DNA of 64,000 bases from Paludibacteraceae bacterium (GCA_017479885.1 JAFVBR010000034.1:1-64000), one strand, 5' to 3'; counted from the stretch's first letter, positions 56,327-63,867 are shown. Made by a program: numbers and translations. The notes: generated by a model from the sequence alone, not told the origin.

Positions 56327-56728
56327 CATTTATTTCAGTCTCTGAGAATCCGTAAATCTTATATATCGCTTTATCTATTTGATACTCTAATACGGTTGTG
56401 TCTTGATGGCTCTTTCTTGCTTGTAAAATTTTGTCTACTACGACATCAAACTCTGCTTGCTCTTTTTTCGAAAGCTGAGCAACAGATAGCTTTAAGAAAT
56501 TAGACTTTTGACCTATTTTGGCATTACCACCGAGATTTCCTGTTATATTCCCTAATAACCATTCAGATGTCTTGCAATTCAAAAATGCGAGTAAGCATTT
56601 AGAAGAATAATCATGGGTGATTAACATATATTCATTACTTGACAAGAAGACTCCAGCTTCTGCAAATGAGTATTCTGCGCCATCTTGGAATTGACCATAT
56701 ACGATTTTCGGCTTAAAGAAATCGTCCG
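56310..56728 (-). pseudogene. specificity-domain fragment B of an Eco57I/PglX-like enzyme
   Basis: On the minus strand an open frame from the boundary repeat reads DDFFKPKIVYGQFQDGAE, then LLAFLNCKTSEWLLGN and GGNAKIGQ, and ends IYGFSETEINEIESV. This is an alternative C-terminal recognition domain, about 138 codons, without a start; a TAG in its own frame lies three codons upstream (56738-56736). The repeat begins one base after the stop codon of the adjacent ATPase gene. Confidence 0.75.
56704..56727 (-). repeat. cassette-boundary repeat, copy 2
   Basis: GGACGATTTCTTTAAGCCGA followed by AAAT on the minus strand. Encodes DDFFKPK at the start of fragment B. Confidence 0.85.
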
Positions 56729-57979
56729 TTAAAGGCTATTGAGGTCTAAAAGAAAGTCAAGCAGGCTAATGGTGGTTATGCCTTGTTCGTCGGTTTTGCG
56801 TTTGATATCGTCATACACAATGATGATCTTTCGAAAATTGTCATTAACAGACAAAAGAGAGCGTTTTTCTTGTTTCTCTTTTTCTTCGTTCGGCAGACGA
56901 TATGCCGACTGAATGTATATTCGCTCTGCACCTTTATTTACTACAAAATCAATCTCTAATGGCACACGCATCGTTTTATTTTCTGCATTAGTAGCCCATG
57001 TTTCTACCATGCCTACATCCACTCTATAACCACGCATTCGCAACTCGTTGTAGATGATATTCTCCATAATATGCGTTTCTTCCTGTTGTCGCATATTCAG
57101 AATGGCAGCGCGCACACCCATATCAGCAAAATAATACTTCATCTCTGTGCCGATATATTTGCGCCCCTTTACATCATATCTCAACGCTTCTTCAATCAAG
57201 AACGAATCTTGCATATAACCAATATAATCGCGAATAGTGCTATCTTTTATTCGAACATTCTCTGCCGATTGAAAAGTATTCTCAATGCGTTTAGGATTTG
57301 TCGGCGAACCTATACTTGAAGCCAAAACACGAATAAGTGTACGCAGTCCGTCTTGATTGCGTAGATGGTTACGCTCTATAATATCCTTCAAGTAAGTGAG
57401 TTCATATAAGTCCGTTAGATAATCGATTTTCTTTTCCTCGCTTTCAGTGAGTAACACTTGCGGCAGTCCTCCATAAGTGTAATAATCTTTCCAAGCATCT
57501 CGTTTATCACCGCCAACAGCTGTATAGTATTCGTTGAAAGAAAGAGGATAAAGGTGTATCTCATCGCCTCTGCCACGAAACTCTGTTACCACATCTTTTG
57601 ACAAAAATTTGGAGTTAGAACCCGATACATACACATCAAGTCGCTTGTCCTGCATCAGACTGAGTAGCACTTCAACAAAGTCCTCTACTAACTGCACCTC
57701 ATCAAGTATCACATAATGTGTCAGTCCATCTGATTGAATTTTGCCGTTAATGTATTCCAACAACACATCAGGATTTCGCATACGCTTGTTTTTGCGGTTG
57801 TCTAATGATAGTTCAATGATGTGCCTTTCATCAACGCCATTGCAGGTGAGATGTTGATGAAATAGAGTCATCAGTAGAAACGACTTACCACAGCGGCGTA
57901 TGCCGGTAACGATTTTAACAAGCCCATTACCTTTCGCTGCAATCAACTTACCAAGGTATCTTTCACGAGGAATTATCAT
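56729..57979 (-). CDS. AAA_14/DUF4143 ATPase
   Basis: A 416-residue orphan ATPase. Walker A is GIRRCGKSFLL (27-37), Walker B is YVILDEVQLV (about 88-97), the SGSNSKFLS sensor region is about 120-128. The C-terminal DUF4143 part has EIDFVVNKGAERIYIQSAY, a nuclease-like beta core whose final E-x-K is replaced by Q-S-A. Such proteins are common in Bacteroidales and of unknown role. Its stop codon abuts the boundary repeat of fragment B, so it occupies the place where the 5' part of that enzyme gene would be. Confidence 0.85.
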   Translation of the reverse strand: MIIPRERYLGKLIAAKGNGLVKIVTGIRRCGKSFLLMTLFHQHLTCNGVDERHIIELSLDNRKNKRMRNPDVLLEYINGKIQSDGLTHYVILDEVQLVEDFVEVLLSLMQDKRLDVYVSGSNSKFLSKDVVTEFRGRGDEIHLYPLSFNEYYTAVGGDKRDAWKDYYTYGGLPQVLLTESEEKKIDYLTDLYELTYLKDIIERNHLRNQDGLRTLIRVLASSIGSPTNPKRIENTFQSAENVRIKDSTIRDYIGYMQDSFLIEEALRYDVKGRKYIGTEMKYYFADMGVRAAILNMRQQEETHIMENIIYNELRMRGYRVDVGMVETWATNAENKTMRVPLEIDFVVNKGAERIYIQSAYRLPNEEKEKQEKRSLLSVNDNFRKIIIVYDDIKRKTDEQGITTISLLDFLLDLNSL

Positions 57980-58022
57980 AATTTAGGGTGTATTATTTGT
58001 GGGCTACCACATATTTTCGACT

Positions 58023-58055
58023 GCAAAAGTACTATTTTTATTCTAAATATGCAAA
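58023..58055 (-). promoter_or_regulatory. promoter for the DUF4143 ATPase
   Basis: Minus-strand TTTGC (58055-58051), 19-bp spacer, TACTTTTGC (58031-58023), 44 bp before the start. Confidence 0.78.
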
Positions 58056-58104
58056 CTTACATTCAATTTTTTGCGTTAGATGCCGCTATAAGATATGGTA
58101 ATTG

Positions 58105-58512
58105 CTATTTTATCTCAATAAATCCGATGGTTTGTTGCTCTTCGAGTGTAAGATTGTAAAGTGCAAATATCTCGTTGTCAATATGTATGGCTTTTTCTTT
58201 GGTATATTCTGCTTGAATATCATCAACTAACTGCTTAAAATGCTGCTCGGTTGTATCATCTGGTTGCAATACTTGAATCTTATCAAAGAATATCTTTCTT
58301 AATTCTCTTGTTCCACCTTGGAGTTCTGGGAAATTATCTATGAAACAAAATTTAAACAATGAAGAATTAAGAAATGCTGTTAAGAAAGCTATTTTAGAAC
58401 CTGTAATCATAAAGGATTTATCATTTTGATAGAAGCCTCTTGTGTCATAGTAAAACGGCAGAAACTTTGTCATATTAGGATACATAATTTTCGGCTTAAA
58501 GAAATCGTCCAT
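58105..58512 (-). pseudogene. specificity-domain fragment C of an Eco57I/PglX-like enzyme
   Basis: 135 codons starting at an ATG by chance placed before the repeat: MDDFFKPKIMYPNMTKFLPF, then ITGSKIAFLTAFLNSSLFKF, FPELQGGTRELRKIFFDKI and ending LYNLTLEEQQTIGFIEIK. It is the clearest match to the C-terminal recognition region of type IIG/PglX-like proteins. No promoter and no methylase domain precede it, so it should be silent where it stands, though the ATG would permit translation. Confidence 0.78.
58487..58510 (-). repeat. cassette-boundary repeat, copy 3
   Basis: Identical 24 bp to copy 2, same strand, at the start of fragment C. Confidence 0.88.
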
Positions 58513-58638
58513 ATTTGAGGTATCTTTATCATCTTTGCAGGGTTGAAAGTATTTGACATATGTTCGCCTTGTGATATATAACCGAGTTGGTTTGACGATA
58601 TTTGTGTTTTGTCTATCTGTGCGTCAATGTTGCTAAAT

Positions 58639-58671
58639 TCCCAAATGTGCATGTTTTTTCGCGATTTGGGA
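58639..58671. other. inverted repeat downstream of ATPase 2
   Basis: TCCCAAAT and ATTTGGGA, perfect 8-bp arms with a 17-nt T-rich spacer, 17 bp past the ATPase stop. The word ATTTGGGAATTT here (minus strand) recurs upstream of the same gene at 60216. No gene is supported in 58513-58687. Confidence 0.6.
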
Positions 58672-58687
58672 CAAAAGACCCTTATTT

Positions 58688-60118
58688 TTATGCAAACAGG
58701 TCGTTCATATTTACTTCTTGTCCAATAATATGGTTATGCATATTGTCGACAAGACCAAATGTGGTAATTATGGTTTGAACAATAGAATAAGTGGTATTTG
58801 TTTTAGTGCGGAACAATTCGGCTCTATCTCCCATATATTCAGCGTATGTGTTTTTGATTTGATACTTACCTATGGCAAACTTTATCTCGCACAGATTGAT
58901 TATTCTGTCAGACCTTTCTATCACCATATCTATTTGAGCACCTTTCTCATGACTGTCTTTAGGCTTGTATCTCCACGATGCTATATTGGTAGAAATTCCC
59001 GATATTCCCAACTTCTTTTTAATAGCATCGGTATGCAACATACAGATGAGTTCAAAGGTCTGTCCTTGCCACACTTCAACACTATGTGTCTGAAAATTAC
59101 GGCTCCACCATTGCTCATCAAAAGCATTATTCGCCTCAATATACTTGAAATAAAATAAGGTATAGAAATCCGACAAACGATAGATAGCATCTTTTACCTT
59201 ATTGCCTAACTGATTGTATTTTATAACAAAGTCGCAACGTTCAAGATTCTTCAATACTTGAGTAAGCATCTTGCCTTCTAAATCCGCCATCTCGCCCACT
59301 TGGGTTCGTGTCAGTCCTTCTTTATGATTAGATAGCAATTTGGCAACCGTTATGTATTTGTCGGCATGTTTGAATAGTGCATTAAACAATTCATCAAACT
59401 CAATGTTCAAGACTGCATTGCGTTGGAAAAATAACCTATCTACATTTTGCACAAGACTCTGTTTGAGGTCAAGCAAACTCCAATAAAAAGGCACTCCTCC
59501 AATAATCATATATGCTTGCATAATCTGGTATCTGTCCCATGTGCATTTCTTGGCACGCACATACTGCTCTGCTTCTGCAAGCGTGAAGGGTCGCAAATAG
59601 ATACTGCTGGTTATTCTGCAATGCAAGCCGCCTTGGTTATCAACTAAGTTGTCTATCATCCAACTTGTTGCGCTGCCACTTGCAATCAGCAATATATCTC
59701 TTTGCCTTGCTGCCCAACCGTTCCAAAAGGTTTCAAACTCTTCTACAAAATCAGATTGTGGTGTATCAATCCATGGCATTTCGTCAATAAATATCACCTT
59801 TTTGTCATTGGTTTGTAATGATTCCAAATATTCTTCAAGTGCATCAAAAGCCTCTGACCAATCTGCAAACTTGGGTTGTTTAGGCAGATTTGCATATTTT
59901 TTCAATGCCTTTGCAAAGTTGCGTAATTGTTTCTTTTGTGTGATGTTATGTCCACCCACATACGAGAAATCGTAATGACCTTTGAAACATTCGTCCACAA
60001 GAAAGGTTTTTCCTACACGCCGCCGACCATAGACGATAACGAACTCCGATTGCTCGCTTTTGAGGCAGCGGTCTATTTCCTTTAACTCCCTATCTCTACC
60101 AATAAGTAATCCTGCCAT
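58688..60118 (-). CDS. archaeal-type AAA ATPase with DUF234-like C-terminus
   Basis: 476 residues. Walker A YGRRRVGKTFLV (30-41), Walker B VIFIDEMPWID (about 108-118), sensor LLIASGSATSWM (about 142-153). A winged-helix region follows at about 260-310 (GLTRTQVGEMADLEGKM). The C-terminal domain has GAQIDMVIERSD with NLCEIKFA about ten residues on, i.e. D and E-x-K of a PD-(D/E)XK nuclease fold, apparently intact. Role unknown; it is one of two ATPases interleaved with specificity fragments. Promoter at 60141. Confidence 0.85.
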   Translation of the reverse strand: MAGLLIGRDRELKEIDRCLKSEQSEFVIVYGRRRVGKTFLVDECFKGHYDFSYVGGHNITQKKQLRNFAKALKKYANLPKQPKFADWSEAFDALEEYLESLQTNDKKVIFIDEMPWIDTPQSDFVEEFETFWNGWAARQRDILLIASGSATSWMIDNLVDNQGGLHCRITSSIYLRPFTLAEAEQYVRAKKCTWDRYQIMQAYMIIGGVPFYWSLLDLKQSLVQNVDRLFFQRNAVLNIEFDELFNALFKHADKYITVAKLLSNHKEGLTRTQVGEMADLEGKMLTQVLKNLERCDFVIKYNQLGNKVKDAIYRLSDFYTLFYFKYIEANNAFDEQWWSRNFQTHSVEVWQGQTFELICMLHTDAIKKKLGISGISTNIASWRYKPKDSHEKGAQIDMVIERSDRIINLCEIKFAIGKYQIKNTYAEYMGDRAELFRTKTNTTYSIVQTIITTFGLVDNMHNHIIGQEVNMNDLFA

Positions 60119-60140
60119 AATTAATATATTATTTTTGACC

Positions 60141-60174
60141 GCAAAAGTACAAAATTTTTCTCAAATATACAAAA
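60141..60174 (-). promoter_or_regulatory. promoter for the DUF234-type ATPase
   Basis: Minus-strand TTTTG (60174-60170), 20-bp spacer, TACTTTTGC (60149-60141), 23 bp before the start. Confidence 0.7.
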
Positions 60175-60189
60175 ATTGCATATCTTTTT

Positions 60190-60224
60190 TTCCCAAATCT
60201 GTATTTTTTATTGAGATTTGGGAA
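60190..60224. other. inverted repeat upstream of ATPase 2
   Basis: TTCCCAAATCT and AGATTTGGGAA, perfect 11-bp arms, 13-nt spacer. It lies upstream of the -33 box and could be an operator or one border of an inserted ATPase module; compare 58639-58671. Confidence 0.65.
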
Positions 60225-60350
60225 TTTTTGACTTTACCTTACAGGTTCTATCTTATCACTTCAGTTTGTTGCTTTTTTGTCATAGTTGGAATAGGTGGTA
60301 ATATGATAGCAGTATATATCAAATATATGGATTGTCAGAACAGAAAATAA

Positions 60351-60381
60351 AAAATAGAGAGCGTTTAAGGCTCTCTATTTT
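60351..60381 (-). terminator. terminator at the end of fragment D
   Basis: AAAATAGAGAGC and GCTCTCTATTTT, perfect 12-bp arms around 7 nt; on the minus strand a T-rich run follows. Nearly identical to the hairpin at 56298-56326. Confidence 0.85.
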
Positions 60382-61312
60382 CGATATAGGCTATTTCTTC
60401 TGAGGAAAAGTCAAAGATTTCAAATACTATTTTATCAATTTTACCTTCAGCAGATAAATCTCCATCCAACCGCAAATCTACTAAATGAATAATTGCATTT
60501 GAGGTAGCATCATCTACGATAGGGATGGGAAAGTTACATACATATTGTGCTAACATTCTAAATTGCCTCTCTTGTAATTGAGTGACATAGTATTTGGTTA
60601 ATATTCTACCTGTTGAAGAATTTAATATGCCTAATATATACTTTGCATTTGTGGTATCACTTGTCAGTATGTATGCAGTATTTAATGTTATACTATTAGT
60701 ATTATCGTATGAGTAACAAGGAAAAGGATAGCCGGCTTGGGGATTATCTGTTTGTATCTCCATATATACGATTTTCGGCTTAAAGAAATCGTCCCAATAA
60801 CTGATGCTGTCTTGGGTCTCAAACCATTTGTTATTAGTCTTTTTTCGGGCTTTGATTGTTTCACCGTGCACGATATGGGTTTTACCAGTTTGTTCAAGTT
60901 TCTCTATTCCGATTGACAAAAGATACTGTTTTACGGCAGGGTATTTCTCAATATCATAATGTTTGGCAGGGAATGTTGCAATGAGCCATAAATTTGCCCA
61001 ATCGTAACCATAACGTTTAATATCTCTACCGCGAAGAATCGGTCGTATAAGTTCAGCCGTGCGCTTGCGTTCATCTTCCGTTTTGCAGTTGGCAAGTATC
61101 TCATCGCGCTTTGCCGTGTCTATTATGAATGCTTCATTATAGCCGGTAAGCACACCTCGATATATATTGATGTCCCAATCGCGTAATGGCGTTCCTACTG
61201 ATTCAATCTTATTCTTTATGCTTTGTTCTATAGGCGAAAGTATAACCCATGAATCAGAGCCATTGAAGGTGCATGTACTACCATTCAGCCGAACAAAATC
61301 GCTCCCTTTTTC
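60365..61312 (-). pseudogene. 5'-truncated Eco57I/PglX-like enzyme, fragment D
   Basis: An open frame of about 315 codons that begins directly after the TGA of the recombinase, in the same frame. It reads EKGSDFVRLNGS, then WVILSPIEQSIKNKIESVGT, DWDINIYRGV, TGYNEAFIID, ELIRPILRGRDIKRYGY, the shared YWDDFFKPKIVY, and ends EEIAYIENREP. The first 180 codons are the region between methylase and recognition domain in type IIG/PglX-like enzymes; the remainder is a recognition domain. The methylase domain (with NPPY) is absent and the only in-frame starts are internal GTG codons such as 61153. Confidence 0.8.
60771..60794 (-). repeat. cassette-boundary repeat, copy 4
   Basis: Identical 24 bp to copies 2 and 3, same strand, inside fragment D at the join of conserved region and recognition domain. 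Confidence 0.88.
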
Positions 61313-61918
61313 TCAGTTCTCCATAAAGGTATGATAATACTTACGGACGGTATCTTTGTTCACTCTCAGCAACCTACCTATCTTTGCAAACGACACACCC
61401 TCTGCCAACAACCCGCGTATCAAATCCTCTTTCTTATGTAGTTTGTAGGTACATTGTCTTGATTGTTTGCCTTGTGGCCTTCCAAGTCTTACACCTTCCG
61501 CTCGTTTCCTCGCTAATGCTTCTTTTGTTCGCTGACTAATCAGATTACGCTCAATCTCTGCCGACAATCCAAACGCGAAAGCCAACACCTTACTCTGAAT
61601 ATCATCCCCCAATCGGTAGTTGTCCTTAATTGTCCATACGCGACACTCTTTTGTCATACAGATATTCAGTATCTCCATAATCATAAACAAGTTGCGCCCC
61701 AACCTCGACAACTCCGAACAGATGATGATGTCATCTTTCTGCACCTTTTTGAGCAAGCCGCCCAATTGTCGCTTGTTGTAGTTCTTTGTACCGGAGATAG
61801 TTTCTTCAATCCAGCCGTTTACACTGATACTTTGCGCCTCGCAGAAGCGCGCAATCTCGAACCGTTGATTCTCCACGGTCTGTGTGTCTGTTGAGACACG
61901 GATATAGCCATACACCAT
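61313..61918 (-). CDS. Mpi-family serine DNA invertase
   Basis: 201 residues. Resolvase/invertase catalytic domain with Ser9 in YGYIRVSTDTQ, conserved ELSRLGRNLFMIMEIL (Arg residues of the active site) and KVLAFAFGLSAEIERNLISQRTK forming the dimer/E helix. The C-terminal helix-turn-helix reads GVSFAKIGRLLRVNKDTVRKYY. This matches the B. fragilis master invertase (Mpi) group, which flips promoter and gene segments. Its TGA at 61315-61313 is followed without gap by the frame of fragment D. I found no copy of the Mpi consensus as I remember it. Confidence 0.88.
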   Translation of the reverse strand: MVYGYIRVSTDTQTVENQRFEIARFCEAQSISVNGWIEETISGTKNYNKRQLGGLLKKVQKDDIIICSELSRLGRNLFMIMEILNICMTKECRVWTIKDNYRLGDDIQSKVLAFAFGLSAEIERNLISQRTKEALARKRAEGVRLGRPQGKQSRQCTYKLHKKEDLIRGLLAEGVSFAKIGRLLRVNKDTVRKYYHTFMEN

Positions 61919-62056
61919 AGTTTTTTTTGCGTGTAATATAGCATATATCCATTACATTTGCAAACTTGTCAGTGTTAAATATTCAAAATGTCATATCCTG
62001 AAATAGGTTTACTCATAAAACGATAAAAAATGTACTATTTTTAAGATTTTAGTTTT

Positions 62057-62419
62057 ATGAAGAAAACCAGAACCAATTATTCTCAATCGTTCAAACAACA
62101 AGTTTTGGATGACTATTTTCAGTCAGGCATGAACCAAAAAGAATGCGCTCGGAAATGGAATATTCTCCCCAACACGCTAAACAAATGGGCAATATCTTGC
62201 AGAAATTCCGAAAAATCAGTATCTTTGCGTTTCAATTCTATTCACATGGATTCAAAAGATCAAGCCCTTGAAAACCTGCGCGTGGAGAATGAAAGACTCC
62301 GTCGCGAAGTTGAGTATCAAAAGCTCAAAGTTGCAGGTTATGAGCGACTTTTAGAAATTGTCAAACACGAAGACGGCATCGACCTGCTAAAAAAAGATGG
62401 TGATACGGGGTCCCCATAG
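62057..62419 (+). CDS. IS3-family transposase OrfA
   Basis: 120 residues: helix-turn-helix (QSFKQQVLDDYFQSGMNQKE, then CARKWNILPNTLNKW) and a leucine-zipper-like coiled coil (ENLRVENERLRREVEYQKL). It binds the IS ends and supplies the N-terminus of the transposase. It ends at TAG 62417-62419. A run of seven As and a G (62389-62396) resembles an IS3 slippery site, but the -1 frame closes at TAG 62451-62453 and does not enter orfB. Confidence 0.85.
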   Translation: MKKTRTNYSQSFKQQVLDDYFQSGMNQKECARKWNILPNTLNKWAISCRNSEKSVSLRFNSIHMDSKDQALENLRVENERLRREVEYQKLKVAGYERLLEIVKHEDGIDLLKKDGDTGSP

Positions 62420-62422
62420 AGC

Positions 62423-63310
62423 TTGCTCGTATGGGGTGTCTGGCAAACAGTAGAAAGCCTGTCCGTGGAGTACCCATCCGAAACGATGGCAATACTCTGC
62501 GGGCTGTTTGGCAAAACAAAGCAGGCTTATTACAAGCACAAACGCAAGTCATTCAGTGAGTTGGAAGTGGAGCAAGAAATATTGTCCATTGTGGCTGTAT
62601 ATCGTGCTGATATGCCCGTCATAGGCGGTCTGAAACTCTATCATCTTGTCCGTTCCGTATTGGGTGATGCAATGGATATGGGCAGAGATAAGTTCCTCAA
62701 TCTGCTACATCGGCATAAATTGATTATACCGCCTCGCAAGACACACCACACAACCAACTCAAATCACCTCTATTTTAAGTATCCAAACCTTGTCAAAGAA
62801 CTTCCTATTTATTATGTTAATCAAGTGTGGGTGAGCGATATAACATATATCTACACCACCGATGATAAGTTTTGTTATCTGCACCTTATTACGGATGCTT
62901 TCTCGCGGATGATAATCGGTTTTGTTCTTGCGCCTACATTAGAAGCCAAATACACCATTGAGGCGTTGGAACAGGCGATTCATAATGCCGGAGGCGGCAA
63001 TCTGTGCGGCACGATACATCATTCAGACCGTGGGGTGCAATACTGCTGTGATGACTATGTTTTGCGGCTTAAATCGCACTCTATCCGCATCAGTATGACC
63101 GAGGATAGCAATCCTACCGATAATGGTGTGGCTGAGCGTGTTAACGGTATCATCAAGAACGAGTTTCTTGAACCGCTACCGACTCCTCGCACCATCCAAG
63201 ATGCTTTGCCGATGGTGCAGCACGCTGTGCATACATATAACCATCTGCGCCCTCATCTGAGCCTTGATATGCGCACGCCTGCACAGGTGTATATGGGTAA
63301 TACCGGGTAA
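62423..63310 (+). CDS. IS3-family transposase OrfB (rve integrase core)
   Basis: 295 codons from a TTG at 62423 or 274 from the ATG at 62486. HTH_21-like region (ILSIVAVYRADMPVIGG), then the DDE catalytic core: Asp in WVSDITYIYT, Asp in HHSDRGVQYC, Glu in NGVAERVNGIIKNEF. The core is intact. It lies in the same reading frame as orfA, one stop codon later, which is unusual since IS3 elements normally use -1 frameshifting. Either independent initiation or stop-codon read-through would be needed. Confidence 0.87.
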   Translation: MLVWGVWQTVESLSVEYPSETMAILCGLFGKTKQAYYKHKRKSFSELEVEQEILSIVAVYRADMPVIGGLKLYHLVRSVLGDAMDMGRDKFLNLLHRHKLIIPPRKTHHTTNSNHLYFKYPNLVKELPIYYVNQVWVSDITYIYTTDDKFCYLHLITDAFSRMIIGFVLAPTLEAKYTIEALEQAIHNAGGGNLCGTIHHSDRGVQYCCDDYVLRLKSHSIRISMTEDSNPTDNGVAERVNGIIKNEFLEPLPTPRTIQDALPMVQHAVHTYNHLRPHLSLDMRTPAQVYMGNTG

Positions 63311-63347
63311 AAACAACCGCTTCGGATGAGGTTTGCGAGCCGATTCT

Positions 63348-63377
63348 TATTGTTTGGCAGGTACCTGCCAAACAATA
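63348..63377. other. 30-bp perfect palindrome inside the IS right end
   Basis: TATTGTTTGGCAGGT followed by its exact reverse complement, centre at the GT|AC between 63362 and 63363; short imperfect pairing continues outward (ATTC/GAAT). It lies 37 bp after the orfB stop. With no loop and no T-run it is more like a dimeric protein site or cruciform than a terminator. Confidence 0.8.
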
Positions 63378-63404
63378 CGAATGAACATCAATCTTTAAGT
63401 TTAA

Positions 63405-63437
63405 TTTGCATATATCTGTATTATGTATTATCTTTGC
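63405..63437 (+). promoter_or_regulatory. outward-facing promoter at the IS right end
   Basis: TTTGC (63405-63409), 19-bp spacer, TATCTTTGC (63429-63437): perfect Bacteroidales consensus reading rightward, about 120 bp from the IS end and after orfB. It would transcribe DNA beyond the IS. Confidence 0.75.
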
Positions 63438-63555
63438 TTCATCTTAAAAGGTCAACCTCCTTAGTACAGGAGTAAACCTTTTCAGTAAACAAGTCAAAAG
63501 TTTACGATTCTTAAGATTCTATCTCAGTAAACGAGTCAACCTTTTTCAGGTTTAG

Positions 63556-63731
63556 TCACACGTAGCCTCGCAATGTCCTCTCAGTAGTCTCTCAGTAGCC
63601 TCTCAGTAGTCTCATAATGGTCCTATAATAATCTCACCGTAGTATCACCGCAGTATCACCGTAGTATCACCGTACTATCAAACTCCACTATAACACCACC
63701 ATCTCCTGCCACTCTTCTGCCACTCTCCTGC
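63556..63731. repeat. 11-bp tandem repeat array, about sixteen units
   Basis: Reading in 11-bp steps from 63556 gives TCACACGTAGC, CTCGCAATGTC, CTCTCAGTAGT, CTCTCAGTAGC, CTCTCAGTAGT, CTCATAATGGT and so on, through ATCACCGTAGT types (63633-63676), to CCATCTCCTGC, CACTCTTCTGC, CACTCTCCTGC (63699-63731). Neighbouring units are most alike, as expected from stepwise duplication and drift. It starts at the IS right end. No open frame of note. Confidence 0.88.
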
Positions 63732-63867
63732 CTCTTCCCCCACTGCCGCAAAAGGCAAAAATCCGAGTTACCGAAGAAACCGCAGCGTCTATCAAAAATA
63801 AATACCCAAGGGCAACCTGTTGCAAATAAATCAATTAGTAACTTTCTCCACACCCCATCCCGACATT

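Larger units (their letters stand above)
61989..63558 (+). mobile_element. IS3-family insertion sequence
   Basis: Ends are TGTCATATCCTGAAATAGG at 61989 and, inverted, TGACTAAACCTGAAAAAGG at 63558; about 19 of the first 26 positions match and the element starts TG and ends CA as IS3 members do. It contains orfA, orfB, a 30-bp palindrome and an outward promoter. I see no convincing target duplication, so borders are approximate. Confidence 0.75.

Noticed and set aside
55800..61918. Known Mpi inversion sites (ACGT-rich inverted repeats) around the cassettes
   Set aside because: I looked for the B. fragilis Mpi consensus as I remember it and saw no copy; the 24-bp cassette repeat is a different sequence, so a direct link between this invertase and the repeat is inference only.
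49484..61918. Integrated prophage or conjugative element
   Set aside because: KilA-N and Fic genes are present but there are no structural, packaging, relaxase or tra genes, and no tyrosine integrase or attachment repeat was seen.
63556..63731. CRISPR array
   Set aside because: Units are 11 bp, contiguous, without spacers, and no cas gene is present.
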